From Glandiceps talaboti (taxonomy: Eukaryota; Hemichordata; Enteropneusta; Spengelidae), in NCBI RefSeq assembly GCF_964340395.1, contig NC_135556.1:2095001-2142500 (forward strand): DNA of 47,500 bases, read 5' to 3'. The notes below the pieces were generated by a model. The model was not told the origin of the DNA, ran no database searches, and saw nothing but the letters and a program-made list of their open reading frames with translations. The position numbers were made by a program, and so were the translations under genes. Shown here piece by piece: positions 1 to 23,400 of this stretch. How positions within the stretch are numbered: position 1 is the first letter of the stretch; each line of letters starts with the position of its first letter.

Positions 1-454
1 ACATGGCATGTTCTGTAACTAGTGTGGTAACTAGGTAATACATGTATTATATGTATAATTTTACGTATAGTTATGTTTGAACCCTTACATGAAGTAATAT
101 TTAAACCATTTATGAAAGAAACAGAGACAAGAACAAATATATATATGTACCACAGGCTAACGAAACTGACTGGTCCCTGACATGTGTTTGAAACTGTTTG
201 TCATGATTTGACAAGTGTCCTGGTTGGAGAGGTACGAGCAGGTTGAACAGTATACTCGAACCTGTGCATCATTTCCCAATCAAGATATTTTTTTTTCTAG
301 AAGCAGTGGTCCATCTTTTTTTTTCCATCACCCACTCATATCTGGATTTTTTTCAAGCAATTCCACTTGGCATCTTTTTTTCCCCCGAAACCTTCCAAGC
401 CCCCCCAGGATATCAAATGGTCCACCCCTTATAATATTTATCCACTCAAATTAG
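1..454. other. Upstream intergenic sequence
   Basis: A/T-rich sequence with T-runs near 290-375 and a C-run near 403. Short open frames at 215-454 are T-run artefacts (Phe/Ser/Pro rich) and I do not call them genes. I see nothing else definite. Confidence 0.5.
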
Positions 455-505
455 TCGTTATTTGTAATCGATAATCGGCTGGATATATGCGCATGCGTAA
501 GAGCA
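455..505 (+). promoter_or_regulatory. Probable promoter / 5' UTR with NRF1-like and DRE-like motifs
   Basis: TGCGCATGCGTA at 488-499 differs by one base from the NRF1 consensus YGCGCAYGCGCR and ends 6 bases before the ATG. AATCGATA at 466-473 resembles the DRE element TATCGATA. NRF1 sites cluster at transcription starts of many animal genes, so the start of transcription is probably within or just upstream of this stretch. No TATA box is placed convincingly. The assignment is by motif only. Confidence 0.4.
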
Positions 506-14090
<13,585 letters not shown>

Positions 14091-14129
14091 AATGAAAATT
14101 ATAAAATGGTTTTTGACTTTAAGTTGTTT

Positions 14130-14211
14130 ACACATATACATGCACGCATGCACACATACACACGCACGCATGCACATGTGCACATCACATGCACACACAT
14201 ACGTACACACC
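14130..14211 (+). repeat. Imperfect CA/CG-rich repeat in the 3' UTR
   Basis: Alternating purine-pyrimidine sequence built from CACA, TGCACG, GCATGC and ACGTAC words, lying between the stop codon and the poly(A) signal, so it should be present in the mRNA. It has several short self-complementary words (GCATGC, TGTGCACA). Its role is unknown. Confidence 0.6.
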
Positions 14212-14245
14212 ATATCGGTGTAAATAGCAAACAAAATGCCAGTCC

Positions 14246-14251
14246 AATAAA
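14246..14251 (+). terminator. Poly(A) signal AATAAA of the CUB/LDLa gene
   Basis: Canonical AATAAA 156 bases downstream of the stop, giving a short 3' UTR. Cleavage is expected about 10-30 bases further on. Other A/T-rich hexamers are nearby, but this is the first canonical one after the stop. Confidence 0.6.
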
Positions 14252-14689
14252 TGACAAGCTGTTATCACAAAATAGAAATTAACTTGCTGTTATCTAATGT
14301 ATATATGGTAGGCTTTAGTTATGGGTAAAAGAATGAATGAATCAGTGTTCATTCAATATAAGTTGTACAGTCTTTCTTTAGGCTTCACTCATCAACGTAA
14401 ATTTTATCCAGTTTTGAAATAACATTTTTGAAAAGAATGTTTACTGCCATACCATGATACAATGAATGGGTTAATAGGAATGGTAGATCATGATATTGCT
14501 TGACTTCTTTTGAAAGCTGAATACATTATTCTACACTGTGGTGTTATATAAGCCTGGTGATGTTTGTACTCATTCTCTTGTACTGTGATAATGAGTAATT
14601 TACACATTTGTCACCCACAACAGCTCAAAATGTAAATGATATTATGATCATGTGGTGATATTGCCACAGTCCTTTATTACCCAGAATAT
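14252..14689. other. Downstream flank of the gene, no features
   Basis: Unique-looking A/T-rich sequence after the poly(A) signal. No gene or repeat that I can support. Confidence 0.4.
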
Positions 14690-15712
14690 GCACAGTTTTG
14701 GAAATATCTTAAGAATTGTTCATAACATGTTGGTCCCATCAGTAATATGCAAGTTAGGTATAAAAATGTGTCTTTTTGGTCAAAAATCTTTAATTCCAAA
14801 ACTACTGAGCAGATTAGGCAGAAATTATTGTTTTATTGATCTCATTAACCATTAAAATTTGCATGGGGTACTTAACATCATGTAACAATTGTGTGTGAAT
14901 GGCACTGGAATTAATCTCTGCTTGAGGTTGCTTGGTAACATTGTCTATCTAACTTTAGCACAGAACTACAGGTTGGTTCAAGTTAAAATGCTTGTCTGTC
15001 TGTCTGTCTGTCTGTCTGTCAGTCTTGTAGATGATGAGAGTGATTTTGGTATTGAGCATTATCTCTCAAACTACTGGAGATGAAATTTGTTTATGATTCT
15101 GAAAGTGTTACTGTTAGTCTGCAAATTGTGAGCATGTCATACTTACGTAATTGGCCTTAGCAACCATGACCATGCCCTTAACAACAGTCAAATGATGTTT
15201 TTTTACAATTCTAACGACAGGGATGGATAGGTAATTGAATACACATTTTAAAATATGTAAATGCCCTTAGCAACAAAACCATACCCATAGCAACAGGTAA
15301 ACAATGATGTATACTGTCAAAATAATACCGGTGATGGGAAGGTAAATTAATGAGCATTGCAAAATTGTATGTAGATATGTCTAGCAACAAGACCAGACAT
15401 CGGAATGAAAAAAAGTACAAACACTGAAGAAAGTCTTCAAAATCACATCAAACACTACAATTATTGCAGTTACTCATGCCCAAATGTGATAAAACGTAAC
15501 AACGCAACTTCATACAAAAACAACGGCCTCTAATTAGGATTAAAAGATATTGCTACAGCAAATAAGTGACAGCATCACATCAAGGGAAAAGCCGCGTTTC
15601 TAGTCTGTCTAGTAGTAGTAGTGGTCTGAGCTAGCATGGATCAGCATGCGGATAAATATTTTTAAAAACTGTACAGTTGTGCTACAACACCATTGGCGCT
15701 ACTTTTTTTTAG
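14690..15712 (+). mobile_element. Dispersed element, body fragment and copy D
   Basis: 14690-14830 is a body fragment (AAGAATTGTTCATAACATG, ATATGCAAGTTAGGTATAAA; compare 17240-17430). Copy D proper runs from about 14870, with a head containing TAGCACAGAACTACAGGTTG, (GTCT)n at 14992-15024 and core units at 15160-15400. The typical end (AAAACTGTACAGTTGTGCTA) is at about 15665. The stretch 15400-15655 is not family-like and may be a separate insertion. Confidence 0.55.
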
Positions 15713-15943
15713 GCCTTATTACACTTTAAAATTATATTTCGAAAATATTACAACTTGAACCAGGCAAAATATTAATCTTGGATTTTTCAAGGCATTTGTA
15801 CAGCTAGTACAGAAAAGCCTTGAAGCAACAATAGCTATATTGTTACACAAAATCCAGAGATTACTTGCACCATTGGGCACACATACTAGTAGTAGTTGCA
15901 CTGCAGTGCATACGTAATAATAACAGAACCACATGCCGTGTTA

Positions 15944-16076
15944 GTGCCAATGTGGGTACTCCGGGGTAATTGACATATGTATTTGCAGTGTTTTCTGCTG
16001 CACTTTCACTCACTATGCTGCAGTGAACACTGCAAGTACTTATGCAAATAGCTGGAGTACACTACTACACTTGCAC
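15944..16076. repeat. Long imperfect hairpin
   Basis: Arms of about 60 bases are centred near 16008. GTACTCC at 15956 pairs with GGAGTAC ending at 16060, TTGCAGTGTT pairs with AACACTGCAA, and CTGCTGCA with TGCTGCAG; the loop is about 10 bases. Pairing extends outward (GTGCCAATGTG against CACTTGCAC) with gaps. It could be a small inverted-repeat element or a transcribed hairpin. There is no evidence of expression. Confidence 0.6.
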
Positions 16077-16900
16077 TCATGCATGATCAGATTCTGTGGT
16101 ATGTCTTAATAATCAAATTATAAGTGGATGTATATATACTTTATCATGATATTGTAACAGGGTATTAAGTATTAAGTAGTGAATGGAGGCTTACTGGGTT
16201 TAGAATTAATAAAACAACTTTACCTTGTCTTTCTAATTGAAAACTTAATATGAAACAACACAGATCAAGTCCATGTTTGTAATCAATAATTATAAAATGA
16301 TCACGAAATATGTAAAAAGTTAGTTTACAAATCATTTTTTACATTAACATGCAATAATATACTTTTTACTCATTCTAATTTTGGTGCAATTGCTGAGTTA
16401 CAAACACTGACTTAGTGCATGTTGCTGTACAGTTTTTTTTTTTTGAGTAGCAAAAGTTGTTTTATCAATCAAAATGTAGTATTTCTCATCCACTGATATG
16501 GTCACATAACTTGATCAGATTATGTATAACTATTATCAACAGATGAATTTTTTATAACATTATTTGTATAATTATAATCACAATGTATATGCTAGCATTG
16601 TACAACCAACATTTGTAATAATGCCGATATTTGTAATAAAAGTTATGTTTTTTTATGTAATAAAACTGACATTTATTCATTTTCAAGCAGAATGATACTT
16701 AACATCATCCTATTTGTCAGTTAAACCTACTTTTTCAAATTATAAATGATTCTATCATACAATGTACAATAATTCCGTTGTCTCAAGAAGTCAAAAGTTT
16801 TTGTCTTTTTTTCCAAATATATTATCTGATAATTTTGATGTGAAAGATTTGCGCATACTACTTAACATAGGTGTGTGTGTTCTTGTGGGTTTGGAATGTC
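16077..16900. other. A/T-rich sequence without features
   Basis: Intergenic, with a T-run at about 16433-16444. No open frame of note and no repeat recognised. Confidence 0.4.
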
Positions 16901-16904
16901 AACA

Positions 16905-16960
16905 TTTCCCTTTTTAGCACAATTTAATTGATAAGGTTCAGTAGTGCTATAGGCATGGCA

Positions 16961-17029
<69 letters not shown>

Positions 17030-17990
17030 TAAACAAGTCAAAAACTGCCGGACTGATTGCCATGATATTTGATGGGTGTATTACCTTTGATGTCTAGTTG
17101 GGAAATTGTTTAAATGAAAAATGATGATCTTAACACCGGTGTGTGATTTGGGTCAAAAAGTGTGATTTTTGGTCAATAAACTTAAACTCAAAAACTACAG
17201 GGCAGATCGATCTGAAAGTTGGTGGAAACATTTGTAGGGGTGTTTAGAATAAGAATTGTTCATGACATAGTCCTATAAGTGATATCTAAAAATGTATCTG
17301 TTTGGTCAAAACTCTTTCATTCCAGAAGCCACTGAGCAGATTTGGCTGAAATTTAATAGGGATGCATCTGGGGGTGTACAGATGAAAAAATAGTGAGCAT
17401 ATAATGATCCCATTTAGTGATATGCAAATTAGGTGTAAACGTGAATTTTGGTCAAAAACTTGTATCTCAAGAAGTATTTGGTCAATGAGACTGAAACTTG
17501 GTGAAATGCTACTAGAAATGTTATTCTGCAGATTTTCTTCAAAATTTATGACACAATTGGAATGAGTAACCATCACCACGCCCATACATAGCAACAGCCA
17601 AATGGTGGTGTGTTTCACAAAGATAACAGATTCTTAAACAAGTTAATGAATATTCAAAAAGTATGCAAATATGCCTAGCAACAAGACCACACCCATAGCA
17701 ACAGCCAAATGATCATGTGTATTGCAAAGATAACAATAGGGATTAATAGACAAATGAATGAACATTCAAAAAATATATGTAAATGTGCCTATAGCAACAA
17801 GACCATGCCATTAGCAATAGCCCAATGATCATATATGTTGCAAACATAACTAGGTTTTGGCAACTGGATAATCATTCAGTAAACGACCACCTATACCTAG
17901 CATGAATCAGCATGTGGGTAAACTTTTTAAAAACTGTACAGATGTGCTACAACGCCATTTTGGTGCCATTTTTGTAAAATGGTGACTATA
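16905..17990 (+). mobile_element. Dispersed element, copy E (most complete)
   Basis: The head at 16914-16962 (TTTAGCACAATTTAATTGAT, GGTTCAGTAGTGCTATAGG) is followed by (TG)n at about 16963-17027. The body at 17040-17540 has three diverged units built around GGTCAAAAACTT and an ACTACxGGGCAGAT word (near 17160, 17310 and 17455). Tandem core units follow at 17570-17860, then the end AAAACTGTACAGATGTGCTA at about 17930. It has no protein-coding capacity. Architecture (hairpin ends, an internal microsatellite, a tandem core) recalls the pearl/Helitron-like elements of bivalves. That is inference from layout, not sequence identity. Confidence 0.6.
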
Positions 17991-18463
17991 ATGTAAAAGT
18001 ACAATATTTTACCAACTTTCTGTGTGAAATGTGTTCTATAGTGTGTGTGAGTCATCATATCAAACCATTAACCACTTTATTACTTTGCTAAAACAAAACT
18101 GTATAGTGGTAGAGCTGAACAGCTGAACCACTTCTACACATATTACAAAAAAAACCGGAAAAAACAACAATGGGGCTATACTGACCAATAGGTCACTTGT
18201 TCAGTTTTGTTTGTAGAAACATTCCAGTTTGAAAATTATTAATTGATTCTTGTTTAAAAGTTTAAAGTGTGGATTTGTTGATAAAATTGAAGAGTGCAGT
18301 GTGTAGCTGTCTTTGGCTGAACTATTGTACTTTGTTTTAGCTTTAATTATGTAATTATAGTATACTCCTATGTTTAACATACAAAGATATTGACATAAAC
18401 AGTTTATAAATGTTGCATGAATTAAATTAGGAATTCTCAAAGGCTCACTCTGAATAATAACAG
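17991..18463. other. A/T-rich intergenic sequence
   Basis: Contains a short quasi-palindrome at about 18104-18140 (AGTGGTAGAGCTGAAC, then AGCTGAACCACT). An antisense frame at 18201-18440 has no coding character. Nothing else seen. Confidence 0.4.
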
Positions 18464-18489
18464 TGATTGATTGATTGATTGATTGATTG
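18464..18489 (+). repeat. (ATTG)n microsatellite
   Basis: Six to seven uninterrupted ATTG/GATT units. Confidence 0.9.
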
Positions 18490-19019
18490 TGGTACTAAGG
18501 AAATATTTATTGGTCTTATGAAATTCCTGTTTGAAATTTTTACTATATTCAGGGTTCATTTATACATATCAATAATAGTGATGTCTTAACTTTTTAAATG
18601 AATAAATTGTCTAGATTTTGAGCCATGATTTTACTTGCAATGGAACTTATGTCACTCAAGCTAGTTACAACCAAACACCAGTGTGCCTTCAAACGAAAAA
18701 AACACGTAAATATATGGATGTGGGTGATAAAACCTGGGTTTCTTGTGAGTCACACCATAATTGTGCAGGAAGGGATAGGGAACACCAAAGTTTAGCCCAT
18801 CACAAGAAATTACAGTGCATTAGTGGTGTGTCAGATTCACTTTTATAGAGGGCATACTGTCAAACAATACACGCTTCAAGGAATATCTGCAATAAATTGA
18901 TGATGAAAAGAGCTTAAATCTCTGACTACCATTGAAATCGTTTTATAAATCAAAAATTCAAACTAAATACCCCAATCTTCATCCATATGGCCACTTTAAA
19001 TGACACTAAGTTTATACTA
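18490..19019. other. Intergenic sequence with one unassigned open frame
   Basis: A 76-codon + strand frame at 18618-18848 (starting MSHDFTCNGTYVTQ, several Cys and His) has no signal peptide or domain I recognise and no supporting splice sites. I do not call it a gene. Confidence 0.3.
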
Positions 19020-19600
19020 GTGTAGATCTGTTTATCTGAATGACCCACTCTGCACTTTTAAACAAGTGGAATGACAGTTGCCACTCTATGGCAAAAGTGG
19101 AATGACGCCAATCTGAAATGCTCTGAAACCGAAATGACAGCATTTACAGTCAAATGGTGGAATGACACCCTTTTCTACACTCAGTAACTTGAATGACACC
19201 CCCTGCACTGTTAAACAAGTGGCACGACAGCCGCCACTCTATAGCATAAGTGGAATGACAGCAATGTCTGCTTTGAAACTGGAATGACAACATTTGCAGT
19301 ATGTAAACAGTGGAATGACACCTTTTCTATATTCAGTTACTTGATCATGAATGACACCCTCTGCACTATTAAGCAAGTGGTATGACAGCTGCCACTCTAT
19401 AGCATAAGTGGAATGACAATAATATCAATATTGATATTGATATTCCTATCATTCCACTTGTTTAACAGTGTAGAGGGTGTCATGCAACTAACTAAATGTA
19501 GAAAAGGGTGTCATTCCACTGTTTACGTACACACTGCAAATGCTGTCATTCATTTTCTGCCAATCAGGTTGTCATTCGTTCTCATGATGTTCTGATAACC
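19020..19600. repeat. AATGACA-rich tandem block with an inverted copy
   Basis: Three direct units of roughly 155-160 bp share AAACAAGTGGAATGACAG, CCACTCTATAGCATAAGTGG and GGAATGACACCCTTTTCTA. From about 19441 to 19580 a further copy lies in reverse orientation (CATTCCACTTGTTTAACAGT, GTGTCATTCCACTGTTTAC). The turn-around at 19420-19445 is an A/T palindrome (AATATCAATATTGATATT). GGAATGACA recurs every 30-45 bases throughout. Confidence 0.75.
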
Positions 19601-20478
19601 ACATCACTGGTAATTGAAATGACATCCTGATCGTCACTGGTAATTAAAATGACATCCTGATTGCCACTGGTAATTGAAATGACGTTCTTATCGTCACTGT
19701 TAATTGAAATGACATTGTGATCATCACTGGTAATTGAAATGACATTCTGATCATCACTGGTAATTAAAATGACATCCTGATTGCCACTGGTAATTGAAAT
19801 GACATTCTGATCATCACTGGTAGTTGAAATGACATTCTGATCATCACTAGCACTGGTAATTCAAATGACATTCTGATCATCACTGGTAATTGAAATGACA
19901 TTCTGATCACCAGTGGTAATTGAAATGACATTCTGATCATCACTGGTAAATGAAATGACGTTCTGATCATCACTGGTAATTGAAATGACATTCTGATTAT
20001 CACTGGTAATTGAAATGACATTCTGATCGCCACTGGTAATTGAAATGACATTCTGATCATCACTGGTAAATGAAATGACGTTCTGATCATCACTGGTAAT
20101 TGAAATGACATTCTGATTATCACTGGTAATTGAAATGACATTCTGATCGCCACTGGTAATTGAAATGACTATTCTAATCACCACTGGTAATTGAAATGAC
20201 ACTCTGATCATCACTGGTAATTGAAATGACATTCTGATCATCACTGGTAATTGAAATGACGCTCTGATCATCACTGGTAATTGAAATGACATTCTGATCA
20301 TCACTGGTAATTGAAATGACATTCTGTTCATTGCTGGTTATTGAAATGACATTCTGATCATCACTGGTAATTGAAATGACATTCTGATCACCACTGGTAA
20401 TTGAAATGACATTCTGATCATCACTGGTAATTGCAATGACATTCTGATCACCACTGGTAATTGAAGTGACATTTGATC
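19601..20478 (+). repeat. 30-bp minisatellite, about 29 units
   Basis: The unit core is TTGAAATGACATTCTGATCA, ending TCACTGGTAA; units differ at a few sites (ATCATC, ATCGCC, ATCACC, ATTATC). Two units have indels (an extra CACTAG-type block near 19850 and one base near 20169). The 120 bases 19921-20040 are repeated exactly at 20041-20160. Because 30 is a multiple of 3, the minus strand stays open (frames of 120-156 codons reading ISITSDDQNV or MSFQLPVMIR repeats). I consider these non-coding. Confidence 0.93.
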
Positions 20479-23400
20479 TGGTTTGACCATGTAGTGGTGT
20501 CAGGTTTGAACATGTAATAATGTCAGGTTTGACCATGTAATAATGTCAGGTTTGACCATATAATAATGTCAGGTTTGGCCATGTAATAATGTCAGGTTTG
20601 AACATGTAGTAGTGTCAGGTTTGAACATGTAGTGGTGTCAGGTTTGACTATGTAGTAATGTCAGGTTTGACCATGTTATAATGTCAGGTTTGACCATGCA
20701 ATAATGTCAGGTTTGACCATGTAATAATGTCAGGTTTGACCATGTAGTGGTGTCAGGTTTGACCATGTAGTGGTGTCACATTTGACCATGTAGTGGTGTC
20801 AGGTTTGAACATGAAGTAGTGTCAAGTTTGCCCGTGTAGTGGTGTCAGGTTTGAACATGTAATAATGTCAGGTTTGACCATGAAGTAGTGTCAGGTTTGA
20901 CCATGTAGTGGTGTCAGGTTTGACCATGTAGTGGTGTCAGGTTTGACCATGTAATAATGTCAGGTTTGACCATGTAGTGGTGTCAGGTTTGAACATGTAG
21001 TGGTGTCAGGTTTGACCATGTAGTGATGTCAGGTTTGACCATGTAATAATGTCAGGTTTGACCATATAATGCTGTCAGGTTTGACCATGTAGTGGTGTCA
21101 GGTTTGACCATGTAGTGGTGTCAGGTTTGAACATGTAGTGGTGTCAGGTTTGACCATGTAATAATGTCAGGTTTGACCATGTAGTGGTGTCAGGTTTGAC
21201 CATGTAGTGGTGTCAGGTTTGACCATGTAGTGGTGTCAGCTTTGAACATGTAGTAGTGTCAGGTTTGACCATGTAGTGGTGTCAGGTTTGACCATGTAAT
21301 AATGTCAGGTTTGACCATGTAGTGATGTCAGGTTTGACCATGTAATAATGTCAGGTTTGACCATGTAGTGGTGTCCGGTTTGACCATGTAGTGGTGTCAG
21401 ATTTGACCATGTAATGGTGTCCGGTTTGACCATGTAGTGGTGTCAGGTTTGTCCATGTAATAATGTCAGGTTTGACTATGTCGTAGTGTCAGGTTTGACC
21501 ATGTAGTGGTGTCAGGTTTGACTATGTAGTGGTGTCAGGTTTGATCATGTAGTGGTGTCAGGTTTGACCATGTAGTGGTGTCAGGTTTGACCATGTAGTG
21601 GTGTCAGGTTTGACTATGTAGTAATATCAGGTTTGAACATGTAGTGGTGTCAGGTTTGAACATGTAGTGGTGTCAGGTTTGACCATCTAATGGTGTCAGG
21701 TTTGACATTGTAATAATGTCAGGTTTGACCATGTAGTGGTGTCAGGTTTGACCATGTAGTGGTGTCAGGTTTGACCATGTAGTGATGTCAGGTTTGAACA
21801 TGTAGTAGTGTCAGGTTTGACCATGTAGTGGTGTCAGGTTTGTCCATGTAGTAATGTCAGGTTTGACTATGTAGTGGTGTCAGGTTTGACCATGTAGTGG
21901 TGTCAGGTTTGAACATGTCGTAGTGTCAGGTTTGACCATGTAGTGGTGTCAGGTTTGACTATGTAGTAATGTCAGGTTTGACCATGTAGTGGTGTCAGGT
22001 TTGACCATGTAGTGATGTCAGGTTTGAACATGTAGTGGTGTCAGGTTTGACTATGTAGTGGTGTCAGGTTTGACCATGTAGTGGTGTCAGGTTTGACCAT
22101 GTAATGGTGTCAGGTTCGACCATGTAGTGGTGTCAGGTTTGACCATGTAGTGGTGTCAGGTTTGACTATGTAATAATGTCAGGTTTGACTATGTAGTGGT
22201 GTCAGGTTTGACTATGTAGTGGTGTCAGGTTTGACCATGTAGTGGTGTCAGGTTTGACCATGTAGTGGTGTCAGGTTTGACCATGTAGTGGTGTCAGGTT
22301 TGACCATGTAGTGGTGTCAGGTTTGACCATGTAGTGGTGTCAGGTTTGACTATGTAGTGGTGTCAGGTTTGATTATGTAGTGGTGTCAGGGTTGACCATG
22401 TAGTGGTGTCAGGTTTGACTATGTAATAATGTCAGGTTTGACTATGTAGTGGTGTCAGGTTTGACTATGTAGTGGTGTCAGGTTTGACCATGTAGTGGTG
22501 TCAGGTTTGACCATGTAGTGGTGTCAGGTTTGACCATGTAGTGGTGTCAGGTTTGACCATGTAGTGGTGTCAGGTTTGACCATGTAGTGGTGTCAGGGTT
22601 GACCATGTAGTGGTGTCAGGTTTTAACATGTAGTAATGTAAGGTTTGACTATGTAGTGGTGTCAGGTTTGACTATGTAGTGGTGTCAGGTTTGACCATGT
22701 AGTGATGTCAGGTTTGACCATGCCGAAGTGTCGGGTTTGAACATGTAGTGGTGTCAGGGTGACTATGTAGTGGTGTCAGGTTTGACCATGTAATACTGTC
22801 ATGGTTGACCATGTAGTGGTGTCAGGTTTGACTACGCCGTGGTGTCAGGTTTGACCATGTAGTGGTGTCCGGTTTGACCATGTAGTGGTGTCAGGTTTTA
22901 CCATGTAGTGGTGTCAGGTTTGACCATTTAGTAGTGTCAGGTTTCAACATGTAGTGGTGTCAGGTTTGACCATGTAGTGGTGTCAGGTTTGACCATGTAG
23001 TGGTGTCAGGTTTGACTATGTAATACTGTCATGGTTGACCATGTAGCGGTGTCAGGTTTGACCATGTAGTGGTGTCAGGTTTGAACATGTAGTGGTGTCA
23101 GGTTTGACCATGTAGTGGTGTCAGGTTTGACCATGTAATAATGTCAGGGTTGACCATGTAGTGGTGCCAGGTTTGACCATGTAGTGGTGTCAGGTTTGAC
23201 CATGTAGTGGTGTCAGGTTTGAACATGTAGTGGTGTCAGGTTTGACCATGTAGTGGTGTCAGGTTTGAACATGTAGTGCTGTCAGGTTTGACCATGTAGT
23301 GGTGTCAGGTTTGACCATGTAGTGGTGTCAGGTTTGAACATGTAGTGGTGTCAGGTTTGACCATGTAGTGGTGTCAGGTTTGAACATGTAGTGGTGTCAA

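Noticed and set aside
19764-20536. Minus-strand open frames of 120-156 codons with 10-residue repeats
   Set aside because: They exist because the 30-bp unit is a multiple of three and contains no minus-strand stop in these frames; there is no signal peptide, unique domain or splice evidence.
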